This document shows positions 8,862-17,608 of a DNA stretch of 55,287 nt, in pieces. Numbering within the stretch: the stretch's first letter is position 1; every line of letters begins with the position of its first letter. The notes beneath the pieces were generated by a model, which ran no database searches, was not told where the DNA came from, and saw nothing but the letters and a program-made list of their open reading frames with translations. Both the position numbers and the translations under genes were made by a program. This DNA comes from Nitrosopelagicus sp964511265 (GTDB taxonomy: Archaea; Thermoproteota; Nitrososphaeria; Nitrososphaerales; Nitrosopumilaceae): assembly GCA_964511265.1 (NCBI GenBank), contig CAZEES010000005.1, positions 1-55,287 on the forward strand, read 5' to 3'.

Positions 8862-9398
8862 TTGAAGACAGAACTATTAGAAAACCGGTTAATAGTATGG
8901 AACTTAGAAGATTCTAAAAAATTATTCAGTCAAGGATATTATGGAAAGCCAATCGGAATTCCAAAACCAAAATTAGACGAGATTGACGTCCCCTTAATTT
9001 TAGATTTGATAGAAGGATATTATCTAATGAGTAGATCAAAGATTCAGATTTACAAAAACAAGAAGAAAATTACAACAAAGAAAATGTTTGAGATATGTCA
9101 AGAGCAACATCACAATTTTGAAAAGAAATTTCAAGTTTACAAAGACTTTAGAGATAAAGGCTACATTGTGAATCCAGGTATAAAATTTGGATGTGATTTT
9201 GCAGTGTACCAAAAAGGACCCGGTATTGATCATGCCCCATTTTTAGTTCAAGTTTACAATAGAAATGAGAATATGACATCAACAGATATTGTGTTAGCAG
9301 GAAGATTAGCTACAAGTGTTAAAAAACAATTCATTTTGGCAATTCCATCAGGAAGAGAGAAAGTTGATTACGTTGCACTTGATTGGTGGAAAGCCTAG
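8862..9398 (+). CDS. endA: tRNA-splicing endonuclease
   Basis: Cuts pre-tRNA at bulge-helix-bulge introns. The C-terminal catalytic domain reads GCDFAVYQKGPGIDHAPFLVQV...KKQFILAIPS. It supplies the general-base Tyr, His and Lys of the family triad (Tyr116, His124 and Lys154 or Lys155 counted from the TTG). The frame is open upstream to an ATG at 8811 inside the DUF47 gene. The TTG at 8862, two bases after that gene's stop, avoids a 49-bp overlap and gives 178 aa, the usual single-subunit length. Confidence 0.85.
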   Translation: MKTELLENRLIVWNLEDSKKLFSQGYYGKPIGIPKPKLDEIDVPLILDLIEGYYLMSRSKIQIYKNKKKITTKKMFEICQEQHHNFEKKFQVYKDFRDKGYIVNPGIKFGCDFAVYQKGPGIDHAPFLVQVYNRNENMTSTDIVLAGRLATSVKKQFILAIPSGREKVDYVALDWWKA

Positions 9399-9766
9399 TA
9401 ACTTTTAATGTGACCAGCTATTTTATCAAAGATCTCAAATTGTTCCTTTGATACATTGAATTCAAAACTATTTTTCCATTTTCCATAGATTCTAACACCT
9501 TTTGATGTAGGATCAATAGTTATTGTTGCATCGTCTACAGATTGTTGTGCAATGAGTTCATTCAATATAGAATCAGAATTTAATGTGTCAGCAATTTTTC
9601 CACCTTGCCACTGAACATTAGTGACTTTTTTTGATCCAAAATGACCAGATGTTTTTAGAACAGTCCGTGCAGTAAGATCCATAGAATCATCTGCTTGTTT
9701 TCTTACAATGTAGTGTGCTTGAAAACGGTCTTGTGCACCCCATGGAAGTGGATTTGGATCTTGCAT
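9395..9766 (-). CDS. conserved archaeal protein of unknown function
   Basis: Not recognised. A soluble 123-aa protein rich in beta-strand pattern (RFQAHYIVRKQ, ATITIDPTSKGVRIYGKWKNSFEF). No transmembrane segment, cysteine cluster or catalytic signature is visible. It starts three bases after the stop of the 78-aa gene upstream, so the two form a small operon transcribed divergently from the double SDR gene. It ends convergently on the tRNA endonuclease gene with a 4-bp overlap. Confidence 0.65.
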   Translation of the reverse strand: MQDPNPLPWGAQDRFQAHYIVRKQADDSMDLTARTVLKTSGHFGSKKVTNVQWQGGKIADTLNSDSILNELIAQQSVDDATITIDPTSKGVRIYGKWKNSFEFNVSKEQFEIFDKIAGHIKSY

Positions 9767-9768
9767 GA

Positions 9769-10005
9769 TTATCCCTTTTGAATTATCTGAATGACATCAA
9801 TGTTTGTGCCAGTGACATCCAGACAGCCTTTATTTGTAACCATTCGAGTTGTTTGTGAAAACACTCTACTGTAATAATCATCATTTTCAACATCATCAGT
9901 TGCAATTTCTTTAGGAGTGGAATCTATTGCGATCTCTTTTAGCATATCAGAAAATTTTTCGGGCATGGACTGTATGACAAATGTTTCAGATTCGGTATCA
10001 TGCAT
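9769..10005 (-). CDS. small acidic protein of unknown function
   Basis: Not recognised. A 78-aa protein that is acidic in its first two thirds (KEIAIDSTPKEIATDDVENDD) and ends in alternating hydrophobic residues (TNIDVIQIIQKG). It forms the first gene of a two-gene operon with the 123-aa protein at 9395-9766. The spacing of a few bases supports translational coupling. No domain is suggested. Confidence 0.6.
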   Translation of the reverse strand: MHDTESETFVIQSMPEKFSDMLKEIAIDSTPKEIATDDVENDDYYSRVFSQTTRMVTNKGCLDVTGTNIDVIQIIQKG

Positions 10006-10089
10006 TAGCCTTCTTCAAGATTACCCACAAATAAACATAATTCTCTAGGGACAAGCAATTAATATTGCAAATCAAGCAATTTTGTCAGA

Positions 10090-11838
10090 TTGAAGTTTGA
10101 GAATAAAGTTGTTTTAATCACAGGTAGCGGAACCGGCATAGGAATGACGGTTGCCAAAAAATTTGTAGAAAATGGAGCAAGCGTCATTATTTTGGGAAGA
10201 AGAAGAGAGCCACTTGAAGACACATCAAAGATGCTAACTGAGATTATCAATGAGAGGAATTCAAACGGCTTTGTGAAGATATTTTCAGGTGTAGATGTCA
10301 GTGATGAAAAATCAGTTACAGAAATGTTTGATTCTCTAAAAAACGAGGGGGCGAATGTGGATGTAGTTGTAAATAACGCAGGAGTTTCAGGTCCCGTTAC
10401 ATGTTTTGCACATGCACCGTTAGAAGATTTTAGAAGTACAGTAGACATTCATCTTACTGGAACATTTTGGACATCAGTACAAGCATTGAAAGTTATGAAA
10501 GAAGGGTCAAAGATAATTACAATTTCAACATTTTTTGCAGAAGAAAGACCATTGGAACAAAGACCATACAGATTCAGAGGCCCATACACAGCATCACAAG
10601 GTGCAAAAAACAGATTGGTAGAAGCAATGTCATGGGAATTAACTGAAAAAGGAATAGTGTCAATTGGAACAAATCCAGGACCTGTTCATTCAGATAGGAT
10701 TTACAAAACAGTGTATCCAAAAGCTGCATCAGAATTTCTCAGAGTTAGTGGTTTTGAAGAATTATCACCTTCAGAAGTTGAAGCTGCAAACAAAGAGATT
10801 GTTGGATTACTTGGAGAAGAGGATGAGGTAATTAAAAATGGCATTAAAGCAGCTGCCGAAAAATTAGGAAAGCAGGAAACCACATTAACAAACCTACTAA
10901 ATAAGATTCAAGGTATTGCAGAGAAAATTCAAAAGAACACGTCAACAATGATTCCAGATCAACAGTTCTTATCACAAGACCAAGTTGCAACAACAGTGTT
11001 AACTCTTGCAGATGATGCACAAGCAAAAATCCTTAATGGAAAGATCATTCCAGGAGACAGAGTTTTCTACCCAGTAAGATCTCATATTACTTCAATACCA
11101 GCAACTGTGAAACAACACGATTACTCATCAAAGATTGCAGTTCTAACAATTGATGCAACAGATGCAGAAGATGCAAAAAGAGCTGAAGACATTGCCGCAG
11201 AAATTGAATCAAACGGTGGTCAAGCAATTTGCTTTATTTCAGACAAATGCTCAAAAGAAATTCAAGATTCTATAACAAACAAGTTCCATTCACATGTAAT
11301 TGATTTATCAAGAAATGAAGAAATTGAGAGATGGTTTAACACTGCCAAATCAAAAGGAGATATTGAAATCTTTATTCATATTACAGGAAAAGTTCCATCT
11401 ATTTCAAAATTAACAGAACTTTCCCGAGCAGAATGGGATGGATTGACAAACAAATTCATCAACATTCCAGCTGCAGTAAGTCAAAGTGCAATGAATGTAT
11501 TTGTTCCAAATGGCTCGGATGATCCAAGACTTTTCAAAGGTGCTAAAGGAAGAATTGCAATTATTGGTCCAGATCTGCCATACGGAAAAAAGATTGCCGG
11601 AGACCAAAGAGCCAAAATTGAGGTGTTTAGAGGAGCATTAAGACCATTTGCTACAACCATAAATCAAGAATTAAGTGACGTATTGAAATCAAATGTTAGA
11701 GCATTCCTAATACTTGCAGGAACAGTAGATGGCAAAGAGCCAAACAATGCAAGAATTACAGATGCAGTAAATTATTTGATATCTGATGATTCAGAATCTA
11801 GTGCAGAAGTTATTTTCTGCCCTGATGAATCAAGATAA
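10090..11838 (+). CDS. fused double SDR protein, malonyl-CoA reductase-like architecture
   Basis: Two short-chain dehydrogenase/reductase units in one 582-aa chain. The first has TGSGTGIG (11-18), GRRRE after beta-2 (favouring NADPH), NNAG (95-98), Ser146 and Tyr166. The usual YxxxK lysine is Gln170 (YTASQ). A helical insert (about 230-300) follows, then a second Rossmann-like unit (from about 345) lacking a glycine motif or catalytic residues. An active plus a degenerate SDR around a helical insert is the layout of each half of Chloroflexus malonyl-CoA reductase. The start is TTG at 10090. A hotdog gene follows after 2 bp. Function in CO2 fixation or acyl reduction is inferred. Confidence 0.7.
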   Translation: MKFENKVVLITGSGTGIGMTVAKKFVENGASVIILGRRREPLEDTSKMLTEIINERNSNGFVKIFSGVDVSDEKSVTEMFDSLKNEGANVDVVVNNAGVSGPVTCFAHAPLEDFRSTVDIHLTGTFWTSVQALKVMKEGSKIITISTFFAEERPLEQRPYRFRGPYTASQGAKNRLVEAMSWELTEKGIVSIGTNPGPVHSDRIYKTVYPKAASEFLRVSGFEELSPSEVEAANKEIVGLLGEEDEVIKNGIKAAAEKLGKQETTLTNLLNKIQGIAEKIQKNTSTMIPDQQFLSQDQVATTVLTLADDAQAKILNGKIIPGDRVFYPVRSHITSIPATVKQHDYSSKIAVLTIDATDAEDAKRAEDIAAEIESNGGQAICFISDKCSKEIQDSITNKFHSHVIDLSRNEEIERWFNTAKSKGDIEIFIHITGKVPSISKLTELSRAEWDGLTNKFINIPAAVSQSAMNVFVPNGSDDPRLFKGAKGRIAIIGPDLPYGKKIAGDQRAKIEVFRGALRPFATTINQELSDVLKSNVRAFLILAGTVDGKEPNNARITDAVNYLISDDSESSAEVIFCPDESR

Positions 11839-11840
11839 AG

Positions 11841-12284
11841 ATGGAAAAATTTTCATCACTAAAAATAGGAGATACATTTGTATCCACCACGAGTATTTCT
11901 AACAAAGAATTAGAAGAATATCTGGGTTTTTCAAGAATAAAAAATGCAATGTTTGAGATAGATTCAGGTAGAGATGAACAGAAGATTGTTTCGGGACGAG
12001 CAATTATTTCAAGAATGGAGGGAGAATTTACAAGGTTACGTCAGATTTATGGAAATATGATAGTACTTTATGGAGCAGATGGGGATACAGAATGGAAAAA
12101 TAGACAGACAAGATTCTTGAAGCCGCTTTATACAGATCAGGTGTTACGACTCAAGTTTGTGATTTCCGATAAAAAAGATATTGATGAAGAATATGGTTTA
12201 ATCAGCGTAGATTTTGAAGGAGTTCTGGAAGATGGCGAGATAGTTCTTACATCAAAAAAGAACCTGTATAGAATTAAAAAATAG
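11841..12284 (+). CDS. MaoC-like hotdog-fold protein with altered active site
   Basis: A 147-aa single hotdog domain: N-terminal strands around FSSLKIGDTF, a central helix region KIVSGRAIISRMEGEFTRL, and the family's late strand pattern TRFLKPLYTDQVLRLKFVI. In active MaoC dehydratases the helix reads AHGM with a catalytic His and an upstream Asp/Asn pair. Here it is VSGRA, so the catalytic His is replaced by Ser and no clear Asp partner precedes it. It is probably a non-hydratase hotdog protein, perhaps acyl-CoA-binding. It starts two bases after the double SDR stop, implying a joint function. Confidence 0.65.
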   Translation: MEKFSSLKIGDTFVSTTSISNKELEEYLGFSRIKNAMFEIDSGRDEQKIVSGRAIISRMEGEFTRLRQIYGNMIVLYGADGDTEWKNRQTRFLKPLYTDQVLRLKFVISDKKDIDEEYGLISVDFEGVLEDGEIVLTSKKNLYRIKK

Positions 12285-13032
12285 TCTCCATTGAATCAAT
12301 AATTAATTTCACTGCAGCTGCCAAGAGAACTACTGTTACAAGAATTTTTAATTTTGTTTCTTTGATTTCTAATGATAATCTAGCACCAAGTATACCACCT
12401 CCAAATGCACCAATTGCTAAAAGAAGGGCTTGGAAATAATCAGGATGACCTAACGCAGAATGCACTAAAAGACCACTAAGAGATGCAAACATCAAGATTA
12501 ACTGTGCTGTAGGAGCAGCCCGTCTCATAGGTATGCCAATTCCAATAACCATTAATGGAACAAATACGATGCCCCCACCAATTCCAAATAAACTAGAGAT
12601 TATTCCTGCAAAAAAACTTGCGCCGGCAGATACTACCATCATCAATGCAGTTCGGCTATATGGCTTTTCATCCACTGCACGTTTGACAAAGATGTAGATT
12701 GCAGAGGATACTAACACAAATGCAAAAAGTATTTGAAATGCAGCTGGAGTCATCACATCTGAAACAAAGGCACCTAAGATTGTACCAGGAACACACATCA
12801 AGCCAAGTTTTATGCCAATTCCAAATTCAACACGCTTCTGACGAGCATACGATACTGTAGAAGCTACAGAATTACTAAAAGCCGCAAAAAGACTATTACT
12901 TGCTGCAAGTGCAGGAGGAAATCCCGCAAAAGTCATTGCAGGTACCGCAATTATTCCACCACCAAGTCCTACAATAGACCCCAATACACCAGCTGCAAAT
13001 CCCAATGGAATTAACCATAAATTTTCATACAT
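12274..13032 (-). CDS. TSUP (TauE/SafE) family membrane transporter
   Basis: A 252-aa integral membrane protein with about eight hydrophobic helices in two inverted halves. Each begins with the family's glycine motif, GLGGGIIAVPA near residue 22 and GIGGGIVFVPL near 150. TSUP proteins export sulfite, sulfoacetate or other organosulfur anions or take up related anions. The substrate cannot be read here. It overlaps the convergent hotdog gene by 11 bp at its 3' end. Confidence 0.85.
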   Translation of the reverse strand: MYENLWLIPLGFAAGVLGSIVGLGGGIIAVPAMTFAGFPPALAASNSLFAAFSNSVASTVSYARQKRVEFGIGIKLGLMCVPGTILGAFVSDVMTPAAFQILFAFVLVSSAIYIFVKRAVDEKPYSRTALMMVVSAGASFFAGIISSLFGIGGGIVFVPLMVIGIGIPMRRAAPTAQLILMFASLSGLLVHSALGHPDYFQALLLAIGAFGGGILGARLSLEIKETKLKILVTVVLLAAAVKLIIDSMETIF

Positions 13033-13102
13033 TGTAAGTTAGGACAGAAGATCATGAGGTATATTAGATTTTAGAAAAAAAATTTAACTGTAATGAGAAT
13101 GT

Positions 13103-13354
13103 ATGAACACCATGGCACAAGCATTTGTTCTAATAAATTGTGAATTAGGCTCAGAAGAACAAATCATTTCTGAATTGAAAACGTTTTCAGATGTTAAAGA
13201 AGTTCAGGGTACATTCGGAGCATATGATATAATTGCCAAAGTCTCATCAGAATCAGTTGATAAAATTCGAGAAACTATCTCATGGAAGATTCGTAAGATC
13301 GAGAAGATTCGCTCAACTTTAACATTGACCAAAGTGGAAGGTCAGGGCAAATAA
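13103..13354 (+). CDS. stand-alone Lrp/AsnC ligand-binding (RAM) domain protein
   Basis: An 83-aa RAM domain without a helix-turn-helix: beta-alpha-beta-beta-alpha-beta with QAFVLINCELGSEEQIISEL, TFGAYDIIAKVSS and LTLTKVEGQ. RAM domains bind amino acids or other small effectors and form dimers or octamers. Stand-alone versions may modulate full Lrp proteins. A second copy lies at 40597-40842. Two in-frame ATG codons are possible (13103, 13112). A weak TATA-like AAATTTAAC lies about 15-23 nt upstream. Confidence 0.8.
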   Translation: MNTMAQAFVLINCELGSEEQIISELKTFSDVKEVQGTFGAYDIIAKVSSESVDKIRETISWKIRKIEKIRSTLTLTKVEGQGK

Positions 13355-13357
13355 TAT

Positions 13358-14212
13358 CTATTTTTGAGAGATATAGAATACCACGCTAACGTCAGTTCTA
13401 ATTTCTTCTTCACCAGACATTATTGGAGCAGATTTCATAGATGATTCTGCAAATCCGTCAAATGATGCACGCATAGGACTATCATAATATGGCATCATGT
13501 TATCGTGAACAACTATAGATTTTACTCCAACAATTTTTTGCTTTAATGGGAGCAGAGCTTTTTCTGCCTTTTGAGTTGCATCGTTTATTGCATCTGCAAT
13601 CAAGTTATCACTAATTCCTTGTAATTTTTCATCAGATAACTGAAATGAAACAGTGTCAACACGATTCGCGCCTGAAGAGACTGCAGCATCAATAATGTTG
13701 CCAGCAGAATCAGTATTTCCAGTTTGTATTGATAAGATATTAGATACACGATATCCAATCAGGACTTGCTGATAGTTTCCATTCAAATCTTTTATGCTAT
13801 CATACAAAGGATATATTCTAAAATTCGATGTCTGTATGTCATCTTTAGAAATTCCAGAATTAATCAATGACGAAATGACAGAATTTAATGAGTTAGAATT
13901 TTGAGACAATGATTCACTTGCAGTTTTTGCTTCAGATTCCACTCCAAGAATCACAATTAATGTGTCAGGAGTAGAAGATGCGGTTGCACTACCAGTAACT
14001 GAGATTGTTTGTTCAGAGGGATCGTATTTTTCCAGCCAATGTGTGATTAATTCATCAGATACTTCATAATCAACATCTTGAGAAATGGCTTGGTTTTCAA
14101 TTTGTGTTAAAGTAACAGCAAATGCTAAAACAAATACAACACCAACAATTACAGCAATGTTAATGCGAGTATCCATGAGTTTTGTCAAAGATAACACTAT
14201 AAAAATTCTCAA
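13358..14212 (-). CDS. SIMPL (DUF541) domain protein, membrane-anchored or secreted
   Basis: An N-terminal hydrophobic helix (about residues 17-35) acts as signal anchor. The SIMPL domain follows, with TISVTGSATASSTPDTLIVILGVESEAKTA (quoted here only as landmark strands SVTGSATAS and VILGVES), the NSLNSVISSLINSGISKDDIQT helix region and YRVSNILSIQ. SIMPL proteins form oligomeric periplasmic or surface assemblies of unclear function. The ATG at 14176 (MDTRINIAVIV) gives a cleaner signal anchor than the upstream start at 14212. It is divergent from the TPR gene. Confidence 0.8.
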   Translation of the reverse strand: MRIFIVLSLTKLMDTRINIAVIVGVVFVLAFAVTLTQIENQAISQDVDYEVSDELITHWLEKYDPSEQTISVTGSATASSTPDTLIVILGVESEAKTASESLSQNSNSLNSVISSLINSGISKDDIQTSNFRIYPLYDSIKDLNGNYQQVLIGYRVSNILSIQTGNTDSAGNIIDAAVSSGANRVDTVSFQLSDEKLQGISDNLIADAINDATQKAEKALLPLKQKIVGVKSIVVHDNMMPYYDSPMRASFDGFAESSMKSAPIMSGEEEIRTDVSVVFYISQK

Positions 14213-14224
14213 ATGGAGAAATGA

Positions 14225-14944
14225 ATGAAAATGAAAGATTTTCCATTAATTGATCCAGTCACAGAATTAAAGAAGTTATTTGATGCAAAGAAATTTGATA
14301 CAGCAATAGAATTTTGTCAGAAATTACTGGAAAAAGACCCAAATGACCCCATTGCACTGCAGAATCTTAGTACCGCATATTATATTGTGGGCGCATATAA
14401 TGACACCATCAAATGCTGTGATAGAATTTTAGAAAGAGATGTGGATGAAGGGCATGCGGTGAAGAACAAAATGCTTGCATTAGAAAAACTCGAATTACAT
14501 GAGGAGGTTTTACGCTGTTGTGAGATACTTTTATCAAAAAATGATAAAGATGTAAATGCCCTAGTCACAAAAGGCATTGCATTAAACAAGACGGGAAAAC
14601 ATGAGGATGCATTAACATTGTATGATTTAGCTTTAGAATTGGATAAAACAAATGTAGACGGATTAATGAACATGGCAGTGACTTTGAATTATTTAGGAAG
14701 GTATCAAGAAGCAATACCATATTATGATACAGTTCAACAGATAATGCCAGAGTTTTCTAGAGCAGCAACAGAAAAATCAGAAGCATTCAAAGCTCTAGGA
14801 AAAGAAGATGATGCGTTTCTAGCTGCACAAGGAGTCCGATTGAAAGATGCAGAATTACTAAAACAAGATGCAAAAGAAAATAAATATTCTGTGCAACATG
14901 CTTTTCTTTTAAAGAGATACAAAAGTTCAATGGAAAAAAACTAA
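14225..14944 (+). CDS. tetratricopeptide repeat protein
   Basis: A 239-aa soluble protein with about five TPR units of 34 residues, each with the W/L-G-Y-A-F-A-P-like pattern (for example AFEFCQKLLEKDPNDPIALQ-type helices, KHEDALTLYDLALELDKTNVDG, RYQEAIPYYDTVQQIMPEF). TPR arrays are protein-interaction scaffolds. No catalytic domain is attached, and the partner is unknown. It lies between divergent SIMPL and convergent argS with almost no spacing. Confidence 0.85.
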   Translation: MKMKDFPLIDPVTELKKLFDAKKFDTAIEFCQKLLEKDPNDPIALQNLSTAYYIVGAYNDTIKCCDRILERDVDEGHAVKNKMLALEKLELHEEVLRCCEILLSKNDKDVNALVTKGIALNKTGKHEDALTLYDLALELDKTNVDGLMNMAVTLNYLGRYQEAIPYYDTVQQIMPEFSRAATEKSEAFKALGKEDDAFLAAQGVRLKDAELLKQDAKENKYSVQHAFLLKRYKSSMEKN

Positions 14945-14945
14945 A

Positions 14946-16829
14946 TCACATTCTTTCAGGCGCATCAATTCCAAGTAAGCCTAATGCTGACTTTAAGGTT
15001 TTTTGAAATGATACAACAAGACAAAGTCTTGCATTGAGTAATTCAGGGGTTTCAGATGCTAAAACCTTAACATGTTCATAAAAAGATGAGAAAGTGACAG
15101 CTAAATCATAAGAATATTTTGCAATGACTTTTGGAGATAGATTCTTGACCGAATCATTTACTTGAACGTCAAACATCGCAATTTTTTTAATTAGATTTTT
15201 TTCAAAATCGGAGGATAGTAATTCAAGTCCAGAATCAAAATTAGGCTTGGTTTGAGTTTTTTCAAGTATGCGTGAAGCACGAGCATATGAATATTGAATG
15301 TAACTACATGTATCACCTTCCAAGCGGAGTGAGTTTTTTAGATCAAATGTTATGATTTTATCCAGATCAGGTTTTATCATTTCATAACGAATTGTTCCAA
15401 CAGCAACAGTTTTAGCAATTTGTTCAAGTTCCTCATCGGATAAATCCTCATTTCGACTTTTTGATTCATTATAGACACGTTTTATGAGAGTTTCCAGAAC
15501 AGTATCAGCGTTAACATACAAACCCTTTCTTCCAGACATTTGTGCAGAATCCCCATCTACAGACAATCCTAGAGATTTGACAGTGTCAGCACTTAGAGTG
15601 ACAGATTCATAGCCAAGATGTGTATAAGCACCATCTTCTTTGAATTTTGCCATCAAACCTGATACGATTTTTTGTAATCGGATTTGTCTGTTGTCTATTA
15701 CAGTGATAACCTTATTGCCGGAGAAATCTTGTTTGTCAACATTATCATTTACTACATCTAATGTTGTTTCATAAAGAGTTTGAGAGTTTTTCTGTGTAGT
15801 AAAAATTTTGTAAGAGAATGGATCATCTACCAATCCAAGCTTCCATGCGGCATATGGAATATCTTTTGCAATGTACGTTGCAACACCATTACTTCGTACA
15901 AGAATTTTGTCATCTTCACCTTCCGCAGGAATTACCCAACAACCAGCATTATCACCTGAGTTCTCATATTTAATTTGATTATCAGATTTTAGCTTTTCAA
16001 ATATTTTTTCCCATAACTTAGAATGAATGATTTGAGATTCAAAGTTGAGACAATCATAAAAGACTCCCAGATTCCATACGGTCTTTAATTGTTCATCAAG
16101 TACTCTTCGAGTAATTGTTTGAGCCATTTTTGAGATATCACTGGAATTATCCTCAATTTGTTTTAGGATTTCATGACGTTTTTCCTCTAATTGTTTATCG
16201 GTTTCATATTTTTCAGTGGTTTTTACATAAACAGTGTCACCACAATAATGATCAAATTTTTCATTGTTAGAAGGCTCTTGTGAGAATCCAGAGTATTTGA
16301 AGCCAACTATAATATCAGCAACCTGAAGACCAGAATCATCTACATAATTCAGTACTTTGACATCAAAATTACCTTTTTTGAGAATTTTAGAAATTATATC
16401 ACCTAAGATTACATTTCTAATATGACCAACATGCAAAGCTTTGTTTGGATTTACAGAAGTATGTTCTACAATAATTTTTTCATTACTTCCTAAATCAAGT
16501 GAACCGTAATTTTCCTTAATTGATGAAGACATTACAATATTGTTGAACTTTGTATAATCAATCTCAAAGTTGAGATATCCACTTGGGTGAGGAATTACAT
16601 TTTTGATTTGAGGAAGGTCGTCAAAGTTATACAATTTTGAGAGTTCAATTGAAATTTCCCGTGGGCTTTTTTTGAGTTGTTTTGAGAGTAAAAAAGACAC
16701 ATTACACGTAATGTCCCCAAATCCAGGCCTTGCAGATTCAACTGAGAATGGAATTGGAGCGTAATTTTGAGATTTTAATATATCGGCAGTTTTACCTCGT
16801 ATATTCTCAAGTAAGTTGAGGAAGACCAT
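14946..16829 (-). CDS. argS: arginyl-tRNA synthetase
   Basis: Class I aminoacyl-tRNA synthetase charging tRNA-Arg. It has the N-terminal Add1 tRNA-elbow domain (about 1-100) and the HIGH motif as HVGH (133-136, ALHVGHIRN). A KMSKS-like MSGRKG lies near residue 425, and the C-terminal anticodon-binding helical domain includes CSYIQYSYARASRIL. It ends in the typical LGLLGIDAPERM. At 627 aa it is of normal length. It lies four bases downstream of the HAD phosphatase gene and is probably co-transcribed with it. Confidence 0.97.
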   Translation of the reverse strand: MVFLNLLENIRGKTADILKSQNYAPIPFSVESARPGFGDITCNVSFLLSKQLKKSPREISIELSKLYNFDDLPQIKNVIPHPSGYLNFEIDYTKFNNIVMSSSIKENYGSLDLGSNEKIIVEHTSVNPNKALHVGHIRNVILGDIISKILKKGNFDVKVLNYVDDSGLQVADIIVGFKYSGFSQEPSNNEKFDHYCGDTVYVKTTEKYETDKQLEEKRHEILKQIEDNSSDISKMAQTITRRVLDEQLKTVWNLGVFYDCLNFESQIIHSKLWEKIFEKLKSDNQIKYENSGDNAGCWVIPAEGEDDKILVRSNGVATYIAKDIPYAAWKLGLVDDPFSYKIFTTQKNSQTLYETTLDVVNDNVDKQDFSGNKVITVIDNRQIRLQKIVSGLMAKFKEDGAYTHLGYESVTLSADTVKSLGLSVDGDSAQMSGRKGLYVNADTVLETLIKRVYNESKSRNEDLSDEELEQIAKTVAVGTIRYEMIKPDLDKIITFDLKNSLRLEGDTCSYIQYSYARASRILEKTQTKPNFDSGLELLSSDFEKNLIKKIAMFDVQVNDSVKNLSPKVIAKYSYDLAVTFSSFYEHVKVLASETPELLNARLCLVVSFQKTLKSALGLLGIDAPERM

Positions 16830-16833
16830 ATAA

Positions 16834-17526
16834 TTAGAATTCAGATGATATCATATCTAAGCCTTCCAATACACCTTCACCTGAATTTTTTGTAGTTGTA
16901 ATTTTGGCAATTTTCTTGAGTTCAGGAATAGAATTGTTTACTGCAATGTTATTTTTTACAGTTCTAAATAATGGTATATCGGTGTCGCTATCACCAAAAG
17001 CAATTGTATCTTCAAGGTCCGCATTGAGCATGCCAAGTGCCTTCATTATACCTGAGCCTTTGTCAACACCATGAGAATTGATGTGATATGCATAGCCGCT
17101 ATCAAACAAACCTACGTTGAATCCCTTTTCATCTAATAATTGCTGTGCGTTTTTAATATCAAAAGTCCTATCCAAGACAACTTCAGTTAGTCGAGGAAAT
17201 ACAGGTTTTTCTGTGATGGTTTCGTCAAGTGTGTTTTTTAGATATGAGTATGCATCTTGACATTCCTTCTTTCTCCCAATCATTTCATGGGTCATTATTT
17301 CCCCATGGGTAATACAACCTCCATTTTCTCCTACGCCAAGTAATGTCAAGCCTCCAAATATCGAAAGGAGATAGGCCTCTACCGAAGAACGACCTGTAAC
17401 AAAGATCACGTGATGCCCATTGTTTTTTAAATTTCGTAATTTTTCTAGAGCTTTTAGATGAATTTTTCCAAATCCATTTAATGTGATTGTGCCATCAATA
17501 TCAACAGCCAGAACTTTTTTCTTCAA
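16834..17526 (-). CDS. HAD-family phosphatase (archaeal phosphoglycolate phosphatase type)
   Basis: A HAD hydrolase with a C2B cap. Motif I is AVDIDGTIT (nucleophile Asp9), motif II is VTGRS, the motif III Lys is in VDKGSG, and motif IV is FGDSDTDI. The overall pattern matches the archaeal phosphoglycolate phosphatase/sucrose-phosphatase-like group (TIGR01487). It would dephosphorylate 2-phosphoglycolate or a similar small phosphate ester; the exact substrate is not settled. It is immediately upstream of argS. Confidence 0.85.
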   Translation of the reverse strand: MKKKVLAVDIDGTITLNGFGKIHLKALEKLRNLKNNGHHVIFVTGRSSVEAYLLSIFGGLTLLGVGENGGCITHGEIMTHEMIGRKKECQDAYSYLKNTLDETITEKPVFPRLTEVVLDRTFDIKNAQQLLDEKGFNVGLFDSGYAYHINSHGVDKGSGIMKALGMLNADLEDTIAFGDSDTDIPLFRTVKNNIAVNNSIPELKKIAKITTTKNSGEGVLEGLDMISSEF

Positions 17527-17608
17527 TAATTTTTCATTTTAGATGTCATTAATGAGTAAAGCGTTAGAAACCTTTCATAATGAGTTGATTTTTTAATAAT
17601 TGAAGCAT

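Noticed and set aside
10051..10089. CAAGCAATT direct repeats before the double SDR gene
   Set aside because: Two 9-bp copies in AT-rich DNA with overlapping TATA-like sequence; too short to separate from chance.
10059..10448. Long minus-strand frame opposite the double SDR gene
   Set aside because: Composition is Ser/Leu/Phe-rich as expected for the antisense of an SDR gene, no start context, and it overlaps a well-supported gene throughout.
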